Of a stretch of DNA of 13,110 nucleotides, positions 1-7,940 are shown piece after piece. A program made the position numbers and the translations under genes. The notes under the pieces are model-generated. The model was not told where the DNA came from. It saw only the letters and a program-made list of their open reading frames with translations, and made no database searches. This DNA is from Sulfurimonas sp. (GTDB lineage Bacteria > Campylobacterota > Campylobacteria > Campylobacterales > Sulfurimonadaceae). Location: assembly GCA_015487435.1 (NCBI GenBank), contig WFPU01000028.1:1-13110 (forward strand), given 5' to 3'. Numbering within the stretch: the first letter of the stretch is position 1; each line of letters starts with the position of its first letter.

Positions 1-30
1 TAAAAAATTTATAATTAAGTTTAATTATTG

Positions 31-36
31 TATGAT
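31..36 (+). promoter_or_regulatory. Possible -10 element of the porin operon
   Basis: TATGAT lies 37 bases before the porin start codon in a very AT-rich leader (1-72), preceded directly by TG. No convincing -35 is visible, which is usual for Campylobacterota sigma-70 promoters. In sequence this AT-rich such a match is weak evidence, and the real promoter could lie left of the window. Confidence 0.25.
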
Positions 37-72
37 TTTTATGAAAAATGTTTGTATTACAAAGGAAGATTT

Positions 73-1152
73 ATGAGAGTCAAGGGCATCACTAAAAATA
101 GTATTAAAAGATATATAATTGGGTTAATTGTAGGCGGGATGTCAATATTTCCTTCATCATTAGCAGCTGATAATTGGACAGATACAATAAGCATGACAGG
201 ATTTATGAGTGCAAAGTATCATAATGTAAATGAATCTAATGCCAGTAATTCTTTTGATGGGGTAACAAAAGATGGAAGTGCAGCAGGGACTCTTCTGGGA
301 ATTAATTTATCTGCTGTTGTTTCTGATAGAGTTAGTTTGGCTACACAATTTTTCACTACACAAGAAGAGGGAAATTATGCGACTCATCTAGATTGGGCAA
401 TTGCATCATATATGCTTAGCGAAGATTTAAAAATTCGTGTTGGTAAATTAAAATTTACGACAGGATTAGTATCTGAATATGTAGATGTAGGAAATTCATA
501 CCCTTGGATTAATGCACCTAAACTTTTCTATACGGAAAGTGCATCTGGACCAAACGTAACACGTGAATCTTATAGTGGGGCTAGTGTTTATTTGGAAAAA
601 AGTTTTGGTGATTTGGCTGTAATTGTAGATGTATATGGTGGAGAGATGGAGCTTGAATCTATGACAGTTAAAAGACTCACAGGTACTAAATTTAAATTAA
701 ATTGGGATGATGCAGTTAATTTTCAAATAACTTACTATAGAGGGTTGATGACAGATACTACTAAATCAATAATGGAGCGAAAGATTCATAGTAATATAGC
801 TATAGGTCTTAACTTTGATTTTAATAATGTTATTGGATATGCAGAGTATGCTAAAACAGATATGCAATTAGACACACTCAATGGTACAAGTGGTTATGTT
901 ACATTGGGTTATCAAATTGATGAGTGGTTACCACATCTAACTTATCAAAGATTTGAGAAGGGTAGTGGTACTACCTCAGTGCAAGAACAGACAATGAGTA
1001 TTCTTGGTTTACGCTATGATATATCAGACAGTGTAGATATAAAATTTGAATACTGCTTGATTGGTACAAATCAGGGTAATGGTTTATTTGAATCAACGCC
1101 AACAGATAAGGATACTAATATGTTTGGTGTTGCCTTAGATTTAGTATTTTAA
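73..1152 (+). CDS. Outer-membrane beta-barrel (porin-like) protein
   Basis: I start this gene at the ATG at 73, not the ATG at 28, because AAGGAAG (62-68) sits at the right distance before 73 and the protein then begins with a normal signal peptide: basic residues 2-13, a hydrophobic stretch near 14-26, and a likely cut after SLA or LAA (residues 29-32). That gives 359 residues. The mature part has alternating polar/hydrophobic strands rich in Gly, Tyr, Asp and Asn, with no transmembrane helices, and it ends in a strand with terminal Phe (...ALDLVF), the usual signal for outer-membrane barrel insertion. These features show a porin-type barrel; the substrate cannot be read. It is followed 13 bases later by a PstS-like exported protein and then a chemoreceptor, so a role in admitting a ligand that the neighbours bind or sense is plausible but inferred. 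Confidence 0.82.
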   Translation: MRVKGITKNSIKRYIIGLIVGGMSIFPSSLAADNWTDTISMTGFMSAKYHNVNESNASNSFDGVTKDGSAAGTLLGINLSAVVSDRVSLATQFFTTQEEGNYATHLDWAIASYMLSEDLKIRVGKLKFTTGLVSEYVDVGNSYPWINAPKLFYTESASGPNVTRESYSGASVYLEKSFGDLAVIVDVYGGEMELESMTVKRLTGTKFKLNWDDAVNFQITYYRGLMTDTTKSIMERKIHSNIAIGLNFDFNNVIGYAEYAKTDMQLDTLNGTSGYVTLGYQIDEWLPHLTYQRFEKGSGTTSVQEQTMSILGLRYDISDSVDIKFEYCLIGTNQGNGLFESTPTDKDTNMFGVALDLVF

Positions 1153-1165
1153 CGAGGAGCTAATA

Positions 1166-1594
1166 ATGATAAATATAAAACAAATAATAAGTTCTTTTGC
1201 TATTGTTGCCATTTTTATGAGCATAAATGCTTTTGCTGGCAGTGTAATTATAACTAATAAAGCCACAGGTGTAGACTCTTTAAGTAAAGGGGAAGTGAAA
1301 GCTCTTTTTTTGAAAAAGAAGAAAACTTTTCCAAATGGAGAGAAAGTTATAGTTGGAGACCAAAATGAAAAAAGTGATATACGTAAAGAATTTTCAAAAG
1401 AGGTGTTAGGTAAAAGTACTAAAAAGCTTAAAAGATATTGGACAAAAAGAATTTTTTCTGGGAAAGGAAAACCACCTAAAGTTATAGGTAATGATATCGC
1501 TATGAAAAAATGGGTATCTTCAACCCCAAATAGTTTAGGCTATATCGATAAAAAGTCAATAGATAGTACTATAAAAGTTGTATTGGAACCTTAA
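1166..1594 (+). CDS. Small periplasmic PstS-like substrate-binding protein
   Basis: A 142-residue exported protein. Residues 1-24 form a signal peptide (hydrophobic 8-21, AFA|G cleavage site). The mature protein resembles the short proteins annotated as phosphate ABC transporter substrate-binding protein (PBP-like): an early strand (SVIITNKATGVD), a LSKGEVKALFLKKKKTFPNG segment typical of this group, and a late SLGYID motif. At about 118 mature residues it is far shorter than true PstS (about 300), so it covers roughly one lobe and no permease or ATPase gene is adjacent. The start at 1166 has GAGGAG at 1154-1159. It lies between a porin and a chemoreceptor in the same direction, suggesting it presents a ligand to the receptor or acts in a signalling unit. 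The ligand is unknown, and phosphate should not be assumed. Confidence 0.75.
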   Translation: MINIKQIISSFAIVAIFMSINAFAGSVIITNKATGVDSLSKGEVKALFLKKKKTFPNGEKVIVGDQNEKSDIRKEFSKEVLGKSTKKLKRYWTKRIFSGKGKPPKVIGNDIAMKKWVSSTPNSLGYIDKKSIDSTIKVVLEP

Positions 1595-1599
1595 TAGTA

Positions 1600-3627
1600 A
1601 TGATAAATAATATTAATCTATCTATTAAAGTAAAAATTATTGGAGCATTTGCTATTTTGCTAGTCTCTATTATTGTTTTAGGATTGTATTCTATAAGCAC
1701 AATGGGAAAGTTTCAAAAAGACAATGATAAAAGACTTCAAAGTTATGATAATATAATTAATATAGAAGAGTCTATATTACTTTTTAAAGATATTTCATTG
1801 TCTGTATATGATATGGAGATTAAAAAAGAAAGTGGTATACTCAAGCTAGATTCTAAAAATTTAGATAGAATGTTTTTAGAATTAGATAAATTAATTTTAG
1901 AGATACAGAATAAAACAAAAAATAAAGATGAGATAGAAGCTTTTGATGAGGTTAAATCTTTTAGTAAGAAACTCAAAGCGGTTATTTATGATGATTTTTT
2001 TAAAATTATTAATAATAAAGCAAAAGATGAAATCAAATTATTTAAAGCTATTAGTGAAGATATTACAACTGCTGAAGAGAATATAGAGGAGGCTTTGTTT
2101 CCATTGTACCTGTATGCAATGAAGCATAAAAAAACATTTTATATTAATAATTTAAAAGATTTTAAACAAGCTCAAACAGAGATAGTGCTTACATCAAAAA
2201 GTATGATTATAAATCGCTATTCTGGCAAAGATGAAGATGATATAGAAACAATAGAGTTTTTGATAGAGAGATTAGAAGAAATTCAAGTTGATTTATATAG
2301 CAAATCTAAATTAGCTTCGAATAAAGAGCTACTTAAAAATTTAAAAGTAAATATAGAAACACTCAAAAGTATATTTAAAAAAAGACTCTTTAATGCTATT
2401 GATAAAGTAAGTGGTTTAGATTCTGATCTATTAAGAATTAAAAAAAATATAAAACTACTGCTTGATAATCTTTCTTCTGATTTGAATAAGATAAAAATAG
2501 CACAAAAAAATCAGGCTGATATAATTGCTGCAGATATTAGCGCTTCAGAAACTTCTAATAAATTTATTTTAGTGTCTGTAACACTATTTTTAAGTATATT
2601 TGGAATATTACTTGGCATTGTTATTTCAGCTAGTATTGTGAAGTCAATTAATTATAGTATTATACAAATTAATGATATCTCTAAAAATAAAGACTTAGCT
2701 AATCCAATCAAAATACTAAATAATGACGAAATAGGGACCATATCTAGTTCTATTAATAATTTAATAAGTATATTTAAGGGGATTATTAACAATGCTTTTA
2801 ATATCTCAAAAGACAACAGAGAATCAAGTGATGCATTATCTGTAGCTGCAAAAAATTTAAAAATTAAGATAAATACTGTATTTGAAGGTTTCCAAAATGT
2901 AGATACTTTGGCAAATGTAATTGGTGATGACCTGGTTGAAACACAGGAGATATCTAAAACTACGATTGAGGAGTTGTCTTCTGTTCAAACAGTATTAGAT
3001 ACATTTGTTGAAAACATTGGTATTGTTTTAGAATCTATACAAGAGGGAAGTTTAAGACAAGAGGAGTTTGGAAATAAGGTTGTACAACTACAACAAAGAG
3101 CTGATGATATTAGTAATGTATTAGGTGTAATATCAGATATAGCAGAACAAACAAATTTACTTGCATTAAACGCGGCCATAGAAGCTGCCCGTGCTGGAGA
3201 GCATGGTCGCGGCTTTGCTGTTGTTGCTGATGAAGTAAGAAAACTTGCAGAACGCACACAAAATAGCTTAAAAGAGATAAATACTACTACATCAATAATT
3301 ACAAAAGATATTACAGAGATTGTGGATGACTCAACAATAGCTATAGCTAAAAATAATAAAATATCAAAAAATGCTCAAGAGTTGTCTCAAAAAGCTGAAA
3401 TTACTATAAATCAATTAGCATCCACTACGAGCACAGTGCATAAACTAGTAGATAAAGATGTAAATATATCTAAAAAGACAAAAGAGATAATATCTCAAAT
3501 AAATAATCTTTCTAAGGTATTTAAAAGTACAAATGAATTGTCAAATGAGGTAAATCTTATATCAATAAAAATGAATAAAAAAGCTAATGAACTAGATAAA
3601 GAGATACAAATTTTTAAATTAAGCTAG
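1600..3627 (+). CDS. Methyl-accepting chemotaxis protein (chemoreceptor)
   Basis: A 675-residue inner-membrane receptor. TM1 is at about residues 11-32 and TM2 at about 322-347, enclosing a long (about 290-residue), highly charged, mostly helical periplasmic domain. That is much longer than a simple four-helix bundle and compatible with a two-bundle helical sensor. A HAMP segment follows (about 345-398, with NDEIGTISSSINNL). The cytoplasmic signalling domain has the diagnostic hairpin tip at about 513-553 (IAEQTNLLALNAAIEAARAG, then GRGFAVVADEVRKLAERT), which binds CheA and CheW. No C-terminal CheR/CheB docking pentapeptide is seen; the protein ends in KLS. It begins 5 bases after the PstS-like gene with only a weak ribosome site, consistent with translational coupling. 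A porin and binding protein just upstream suggest the sensed ligand may be protein-bound. The domain call is secure; the ligand is unknown. Confidence 0.95.
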   Translation: MINNINLSIKVKIIGAFAILLVSIIVLGLYSISTMGKFQKDNDKRLQSYDNIINIEESILLFKDISLSVYDMEIKKESGILKLDSKNLDRMFLELDKLILEIQNKTKNKDEIEAFDEVKSFSKKLKAVIYDDFFKIINNKAKDEIKLFKAISEDITTAEENIEEALFPLYLYAMKHKKTFYINNLKDFKQAQTEIVLTSKSMIINRYSGKDEDDIETIEFLIERLEEIQVDLYSKSKLASNKELLKNLKVNIETLKSIFKKRLFNAIDKVSGLDSDLLRIKKNIKLLLDNLSSDLNKIKIAQKNQADIIAADISASETSNKFILVSVTLFLSIFGILLGIVISASIVKSINYSIIQINDISKNKDLANPIKILNNDEIGTISSSINNLISIFKGIINNAFNISKDNRESSDALSVAAKNLKIKINTVFEGFQNVDTLANVIGDDLVETQEISKTTIEELSSVQTVLDTFVENIGIVLESIQEGSLRQEEFGNKVVQLQQRADDISNVLGVISDIAEQTNLLALNAAIEAARAGEHGRGFAVVADEVRKLAERTQNSLKEINTTTSIITKDITEIVDDSTIAIAKNNKISKNAQELSQKAEITINQLASTTSTVHKLVDKDVNISKKTKEIISQINNLSKVFKSTNELSNEVNLISIKMNKKANELDKEIQIFKLS

Positions 3628-3636
3628 TTAATTAAC

Positions 3637-4293
3637 ATGATAATACTTTTTGATTTAGATGGCACTTTGATAGATTCAACTGATGCCATAGTTGAAACTT
3701 TCCATCACTCTTTTGAGGTACATGATTTTACTAAGCCAGATGATGAAGAGATAAAAACTCTTATTGGTTATCCACTTCACATAATGTATAAAGAATTAGG
3801 TGTAGATGAGGATAAAGTTTGGGATTTTGTACACACATATAAAGAAGAATATCGTAAAATTTCAACTATTAAAACAAAGCTTTTAGAGTGTGCAGTTGAA
3901 GCTGTAGAGGAAGCTAGTAAATTTGCAAAGTTAGGTATAGTTACTACAAAGACTGGAAAATACTCAAAAGTTTTAATGGAGCATTTTGATTTAATGAAGT
4001 ATTTTGATGTGCTTGTTGGTTTTGAGGATGTAAAAAATCCAAAACCACATCAAGAACCGATTTTAAAGGCATTGGAAAGTTTTTCTGCAAACGATAAAGA
4101 TATTTGGATGATTGGTGATACTAAACTAGATATCATCTGTGCAGATAATGCTGGTGTAAAGTCAGCTGCAGTTTTAAGTGGATATGGCAAAAAAGAGGAT
4201 CTTGAAAAATTTACATCCATTATATTTGATGATGCTTTAGAAGTAATTCGTCATATAAATGAGTATAAAAATTACAAAACATCAACAAAATAA
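3637..4293 (+). CDS. HAD-superfamily hydrolase, phosphoglycolate phosphatase-like
   Basis: A 218-residue cytosolic phosphatase of HAD subfamily I. Visible motifs are: motif I DLDGT at residues 6-10 (nucleophile Asp6, acid/base Asp8), a cap region at about 15-85, motif II with Thr103/Thr104 (IVTTKT), motif III Lys136 (NPKPHQEP), and motif IV GDTKLD with Asp161 and Asp165. This pattern matches Gph/PpaX-type enzymes acting on phosphoglycolate or similar small phosphates; the true substrate cannot be settled from sequence. The gene starts 9 bases after the chemoreceptor stop with no visible Shine-Dalgarno sequence, so it may depend on coupling to upstream translation. Nothing links it functionally to the receptor except position. 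No clear terminator is seen between it and the por operon. Confidence 0.9.
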   Translation: MIILFDLDGTLIDSTDAIVETFHHSFEVHDFTKPDDEEIKTLIGYPLHIMYKELGVDEDKVWDFVHTYKEEYRKISTIKTKLLECAVEAVEEASKFAKLGIVTTKTGKYSKVLMEHFDLMKYFDVLVGFEDVKNPKPHQEPILKALESFSANDKDIWMIGDTKLDIICADNAGVKSAAVLSGYGKKEDLEKFTSIIFDDALEVIRHINEYKNYKTSTK

Positions 4294-4334
4294 ATAAAAA
4301 AGTTCATACAAGCTAAATTTAAGAGCAAGTTGCC

Positions 4335-4340
4335 TAGAAT
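4335..4340 (+). promoter_or_regulatory. Possible -10 element of the por operon
   Basis: TAGAAT preceded by TGCC lies in the 93-base gap before porC, about 46 bases from its ATG. The gap is otherwise featureless, and the por genes differ in codon use from the gene upstream, so an own promoter is expected here. The exact site is a weak motif match. Confidence 0.35.
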
Positions 4341-4386
4341 ACATAAACTAAATTAGAGATTACTTAAGGGTAATTAAGGAGATTTT

Positions 4387-4944
4387 ATGCTAGAAATTAG
4401 ATGGCATAGCCGTGCCGGCCAAGGTGCTGTAACTGGTGCTAAAGGTTTAGCTGATGTTATTTCTACAACAGGTAAACATGTTCAAGCATTTGCATTTTAT
4501 GGATCTGCTAAGCGTGGTGCTGCAATGACAGCTTACAACCGTGTTGCTGACAAGGTGATTCTGAATCATGAAAAATATATGAAACCGGATTATGTTTTTG
4601 TTATAGATCCTGCATTGGCTATAACAACAGATGTTACAATTAATCACAAAGATACAACAAAGTATATAATTACCACCCATCTAACTACAGAAGAGCTTGT
4701 TAAAGCCCAACCATTACTAGAAGGAAAAGAAGTTTATACAGTTGATTGTATTCAAATTGCTAATGATACTATTGGCCGTCCAATTCCAAATACGCCAATG
4801 CTTGGTGCTTTTATGAGAGTATCAGATATGTATGAAATTGATTTCTTTAAAGACAGCATGAATAGAGTTCTTGCAAAATTACCACAAAAAATTGTAGACG
4901 CAAATATGATAGCAATTCAACGCGCTTACGATGAAGTAAAATAG
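4387..4944 (+). CDS. porC: Pyruvate:ferredoxin oxidoreductase, gamma subunit
   Basis: The 185-residue gamma subunit of the four-subunit 2-oxoacid:ferredoxin oxidoreductase that oxidises pyruvate with CoA to acetyl-CoA and CO2, or runs in reverse as pyruvate synthase. The N-terminus carries the family glycine motif (HSRAGQGAVTGAKGLA, residues 7-22), then the FAFYGSAKRGAAMTAYNR region characteristic of the domain. Length is normal for a separate gamma subunit. AAGGAG at 4376-4381 gives a good ribosome site 5 bases before the ATG. It is the first gene of porC-porD-porA-porB, the order known from Helicobacter pylori. Pyruvate rather than another 2-oxoacid is inferred from this gene order and the subunit sequences together. 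Confidence 0.96.
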   Translation: MLEIRWHSRAGQGAVTGAKGLADVISTTGKHVQAFAFYGSAKRGAAMTAYNRVADKVILNHEKYMKPDYVFVIDPALAITTDVTINHKDTTKYIITTHLTTEELVKAQPLLEGKEVYTVDCIQIANDTIGRPIPNTPMLGAFMRVSDMYEIDFFKDSMNRVLAKLPQKIVDANMIAIQRAYDEVK

Positions 4945-4954
4945 GGAGATAGTG

Positions 4955-5347
4955 ATGAAATATAAAGGATGGGATGAATTTGAAATCGGAGCAATGCTTC
5001 GCTCGTTTGATGGAGCTATTGATGATATAGCAGGTACAGCACAAATTGACCGTAAATATTCTGAAAATAACTCTTATAGAGCGAATGTTGCAGATTGGAG
5101 AATTCTTAAACCAGTTTTTAATAAAGACTACTGTATAGATTGTCAATTTTGCTGGATTTATTGTCCAGATGTTTCTATTATCGCAAGAGACAAAAAAATG
5201 ATTGGTGTAGATATGGATCACTGTAAAGGTTGTGGAATTTGTGTTGAAGTTTGTCCAACAAATCCAAAATCACTTTTAATGTTCGTGGATTATGCAGATG
5301 AAGAAGCAGAGTTGGCACAATGGCCTGCAAAAGATGAGGAGGAATAG
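4955..5347 (+). CDS. porD: Pyruvate:ferredoxin oxidoreductase, delta (ferredoxin-like) subunit
   Basis: A 130-residue electron-transfer subunit with two CxxCxxCxxxCP clusters (Cys60/63/66/70 and Cys90/93/96/100), each completing a [4Fe-4S] centre of the 2[4Fe-4S] ferredoxin type. These pass electrons between the beta-subunit cluster and soluble ferredoxin or flavodoxin. Two start codons are adjacent, GTG at 4952 and ATG at 4955; I prefer the ATG because AGGGAG (4943-4948) is then 6 bases away, while GTG would leave only 3. An N-terminal extension of about 55 residues before the first cluster is normal for the Helicobacter-type PorD. The gene lies 10 bases after porC, and its last codons contain GAGGAGGA, which serves as the porA ribosome site. 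Confidence 0.96.
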   Translation: MKYKGWDEFEIGAMLRSFDGAIDDIAGTAQIDRKYSENNSYRANVADWRILKPVFNKDYCIDCQFCWIYCPDVSIIARDKKMIGVDMDHCKGCGICVEVCPTNPKSLLMFVDYADEEAELAQWPAKDEEE

Positions 5348-5349
5348 AT

Positions 5350-6573
5350 ATGGCATTTGATAAAATGGAATTAAGAGATATTGAAGTATGGGATGGTAAT
5401 CATGCAGCAGCACAAGCACTAAGACAGTGTCAAGTTGATGTTGTTTCCGCTTACCCAATTACTCCATCAACTCCAATTGTTGAGGGTTATGCAAAATTCA
5501 AATCAGACAATTATGTTGAGGGTGAGTTTGTAATGGTTGAATCTGAGCATGCTGCAATGTCAGGCTGTATCGGTGCTGCCGCAGCTGGTGGTCGTGTTGC
5601 AACTGCAACATCTTCTCAGGGTCTTGCTTTAATGGTTGAAACACTTTATCAAGCAGCTGGTATGCGTTTACCAATTATTTTAAATATAGTAAACCGTGCA
5701 CTTGCTGCTCCGTTAAATGTAAATGGTGATCACTCAGATATGTATCTATGTCGTGATAGTGGTTGGATTCAATTTGATGCATTTTCTCCTCAAGAGGCTT
5801 ATGATTTAAATATGATAGCTTTTAAGGTTTCTGAAGATCATGATGTTAGAATGCCAGCGATTATTAATCAAGATGGTTTTTTAACTTCTCACACAGCTCA
5901 AGGTGTTCACACTTTAACTGATGACGAAGCATTTAATTTTGTTGGTACTTTTAAACCAATGAATGATATGTTAGATTTTGAGCATCCTGTAACTCATGGT
6001 GTGCAAACTGAAGAAGATTGGCATTTTGAACATAAAGCTCGTCAACATAACGATATGATGACTATCATTCCTAATAAAATTGATCAAGCTTTTGCAGATT
6101 TTGAAACATTATCTGGTCGCAAGTACAACAAAGTAGAGTGCTATGATATGGAAGATGCTGATCTTGCTATAGTTTGTATGGGTACTTCAGTTGAAACTGT
6201 TCGTGAAGTTGTTTCTGAATTAAGAGAAAAAGGTCTTAAAGTTGGCGTAATTGGACTTCGTGTTGTAAGACCATTCCCATTCTTTGAAATAGCAGAAGCT
6301 CTTAAGAATATCAAAGCTGTAGCTGCACTTGATCGTTCAGCTCCAGGTGGTGCTGCTGGTATGTTATTTAATGAAATTGCTGGGTCACTATATAACACAG
6401 ATAGCAAAATGCTATTAAGTGGTTATATATATGGTCTTGGTGGTCGTGACTTGACAAAAACTAACATAGTAGATCTTTACAATGAGCTTCAAGCAAATGC
6501 TGATGCTGGTAAAGTATTAACTAAACAACAACAGTTTATCGGTGTTCGTGGACCGAAATTAGCTTATTTATAG
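5350..6573 (+). CDS. porA: Pyruvate:ferredoxin oxidoreductase, alpha subunit
   Basis: The 407-residue alpha subunit, which forms part of the thiamine diphosphate site. Seen are the substrate-side YPITPSTP motif (residues 35-42), the VESEHAA motif containing Glu64, which by family comparison is the cofactor-activating glutamate, and a TATSSQGLALM segment (85-95). The second half carries the transketolase C-terminal-like domain (about 265-385) including LRVVRPFPF and ALDRSAPGG. Length is that of a free-standing alpha subunit. It starts 2 bases after porD, with the strong ribosome site inside porD's final codons, so translation is tightly coupled. Arginine is mostly CGT, as in the rest of the operon and unlike the AGA-rich genes to the right. 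Confidence 0.97.
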   Translation: MAFDKMELRDIEVWDGNHAAAQALRQCQVDVVSAYPITPSTPIVEGYAKFKSDNYVEGEFVMVESEHAAMSGCIGAAAAGGRVATATSSQGLALMVETLYQAAGMRLPIILNIVNRALAAPLNVNGDHSDMYLCRDSGWIQFDAFSPQEAYDLNMIAFKVSEDHDVRMPAIINQDGFLTSHTAQGVHTLTDDEAFNFVGTFKPMNDMLDFEHPVTHGVQTEEDWHFEHKARQHNDMMTIIPNKIDQAFADFETLSGRKYNKVECYDMEDADLAIVCMGTSVETVREVVSELREKGLKVGVIGLRVVRPFPFFEIAEALKNIKAVAALDRSAPGGAAGMLFNEIAGSLYNTDSKMLLSGYIYGLGGRDLTKTNIVDLYNELQANADAGKVLTKQQQFIGVRGPKLAYL

Positions 6574-6582
6574 GAAATTAGT

Positions 6583-7539
6583 ATGAGTGAAATAAAAAAG
6601 ATTAAAAATTTAAAAGAGTTCTCAACATCGGCAGATCGTTTTGAGGGTGCAAATCTTCTATGTCCTGGTTGTGCTCACTCTATCATTGTTCGTGAAATAT
6701 TAAATGCTACGAATGATGATTTAGTTTTGTCAGCTTCTACTGGTTGTCTTGAGGTTTGTACAGCGGTTTACCCATATACATCTTGGGATGCTTCTTGGAT
6801 TCATATTGGTTTTGAAAATTGCTCAACTGCTATTGCAGGTGCTGAAGCGATGTATAAGTCATTAAAGAATAAAGGTCGTTTAAAGCAACCAGATCGTAAC
6901 CCTAAGTTTATCGCTTTTGGTGGTGATGGAGCATCTTACGATATCGGTCTTCAGTGGATTTCTGGTTGTATGGAAAGAAATCATGATATGATGTATGTTG
7001 TTCTTGACAATGAGGTATATGCAAATACTGGTGGACAACGCTCAAGTTCTACACCTATTGGTTCATCTGCAACAACTTCACCTGCTGGATCTATCTCTTA
7101 CGGTGAAAAAATGAATAAAAAAGATTTAATGGGTATTATGGGTGCTCATAACATCCCTTATGCTGCACAAGTTGCTCCAAATAAATGGAAAGATTTGGTT
7201 AAAAAAGTTCAAAGAGGTTTTGCAACAGAGGGTGCAGTATTTATTAATGCAGTTTCTCCTTGTACTACTGAGTGGAAATTTGACCCTAAAGATACTATGA
7301 TGTTATCTGATTTATCAACTGACTCACTAGTATTCCCACTTTATGAAATCATTGAAGGTCGTGAAATAAATATCACTTATAGACCTAAAAATGTTGTTCC
7401 AGTTGAAGAATATTTAGCTGCACAAGGTCGTTTTAAACATTTATTTAAAGACCAATACAAACACCTAATTGGTGAGTGGCAAACAAGAGTAGATGAAAAC
7501 TGGGCGTACTTAAACCGCCGTGAAGAAGCAAGAGTTTAG
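6583..7539 (+). CDS. porB: Pyruvate:ferredoxin oxidoreductase, beta subunit
   Basis: The 318-residue beta subunit, which binds thiamine diphosphate through the GDG...N signature: GGDGASYDIG at about 113-122, then LDNEVYANTGGQRS at 141-154. It also binds a proximal [4Fe-4S] cluster; the cysteines available are CPGC (27, 30), Cys55 in TGCLEVC, and Cys227 in SPCTTEW, which matches the four conserved positions of the family. AGGA at 6572-6575 overlaps the porA stop and precedes the ATG by 7 bases. It is the last gene of the operon; a strong inverted repeat begins 32 bases after its stop. With porCDA it makes a complete enzyme, so no subunit is missing. Confidence 0.97.
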   Translation: MSEIKKIKNLKEFSTSADRFEGANLLCPGCAHSIIVREILNATNDDLVLSASTGCLEVCTAVYPYTSWDASWIHIGFENCSTAIAGAEAMYKSLKNKGRLKQPDRNPKFIAFGGDGASYDIGLQWISGCMERNHDMMYVVLDNEVYANTGGQRSSSTPIGSSATTSPAGSISYGEKMNKKDLMGIMGAHNIPYAAQVAPNKWKDLVKKVQRGFATEGAVFINAVSPCTTEWKFDPKDTMMLSDLSTDSLVFPLYEIIEGREINITYRPKNVVPVEEYLAAQGRFKHLFKDQYKHLIGEWQTRVDENWAYLNRREEARV

Positions 7540-7570
7540 TAAACTTCTAGCTTCGGAGCATCTTGCGTCC

Positions 7571-7612
7571 AACTCAGATACGGCAGGCTGTAGCCTAGCC
7601 TTTATCTGAGTT
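7571..7612. other. Long inverted repeat after porB (candidate transcript end structure)
   Basis: AACTCAGATA (7571-7580) pairs perfectly with TATCTGAGTT (7603-7612), a 10-bp stem. The enclosed 22 bases can fold further through AGGC (7585-7588) with GCCT (7593-7596) around TGTA. It is clearly richer in G+C than its surroundings. Its place 32 bases after the porB stop suggests it ends or protects the por transcript. The run of T expected of an intrinsic terminator is missing (TTAAACACAA follows), so a stabilising hairpin or a dispersed intergenic repeat is equally possible. Confidence 0.6.
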
Positions 7613-7628
7613 AAACACAATCTACACC

Positions 7629-7650
7629 AAATCTAATACTTTTTAGATTT
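7629..7650. other. AT-rich inverted repeat
   Basis: AAATCTAA (7629-7636) and TTAGATTT (7643-7650) form a perfect 8-bp stem with a 6-base loop. It has only two G:C pairs, so it is weak as RNA, but it sits between the por hairpin and the tandem array. It may be a second part of an end structure or chance in AT-rich DNA. Confidence 0.35.
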
Positions 7651-7680
7651 TAAATTTAACTTCTAGCTTCAGATTCTAAA

Positions 7681-7940
7681 CTTCAACCCGTCATTTTAAA
7701 TTTCATCTCATCATTCTGAATTTCAACCCGTCACTCTAAATTTCATCTCATCATTCTGAATTTCAACCCGTCACTCTAAATTTCATCTCATCACTCTAAA
7801 TTTCATCTCATCATTCTAAATTTCATCTCATCATTCTAAATTTCATCTCATCATTCTGAATTTCATCTCGTCATTCTGAATCTCATTTCGTAATTCTGAA
7901 TCTCATTTCGTCATTCTGAATCTCATCTCGTCATTCTGAA
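7681..7940. repeat. Tandem array of thirteen 20-bp units
   Basis: Thirteen consecutive units of exactly 20 bases, typified by tttcatctcatcattctgaa. Units vary at a few positions: some carry caacccg instead of catctca, some end in ctaaa instead of ctgaa, and the last three begin tctcat. The 40 bases at 7701-7740 are repeated perfectly at 7741-7780, and 7801-7820 equals 7821-7840, so duplication occurred more than once. A degenerate unit may precede it (7661-7680). Stops occur in all frames and 20 is not a multiple of three, so it is not coding. There are no unique spacers, so it is not a CRISPR. AAATTT recurs at many unit junctions about every two helical turns, which would favour curved DNA. 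It lies between the por and luxS transcripts. Confidence 0.95.

Larger units (their letters stand above)
7542..7670. repeat. 13-bp direct repeat pair flanking a 103-bp segment
   Basis: AACTTCTAGCTTC occurs at 7542-7554 and again at 7658-7670. The pair encloses the strong inverted repeat at 7571-7612 and a weaker AT-rich one at 7629-7650. The second copy runs straight into the 20-bp tandem array. A perfect 13-base match 116 bases apart is unlikely by chance in a gap this short, so the segment may be a small inserted or duplicated element; its nature is unknown. Confidence 0.6.

Noticed and set aside
28..72. Upstream ATG at 28 as the porin start
   Set aside because: It would add 15 residues before an otherwise normal signal peptide and has no ribosome site, whereas AAGGAAG precedes the ATG at 73.
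2985..3257. Minus-strand ORF of 90 codons inside the chemoreceptor gene
   Set aside because: It is the antisense shadow of the conserved signalling hairpin, whose Ala/Glu-rich codons leave the opposite strand open. It has no start signals of its own.
4847..5221. Minus-strand ORF of 124 codons across porC/porD
   Set aside because: It overlaps two certain genes, has Cys/Ile-rich nonsense composition and no ribosome site.
7681..7940. CRISPR array
   Set aside because: Units are contiguous 20-mers with no unique spacers, and no cas genes are nearby. It is a plain tandem repeat.
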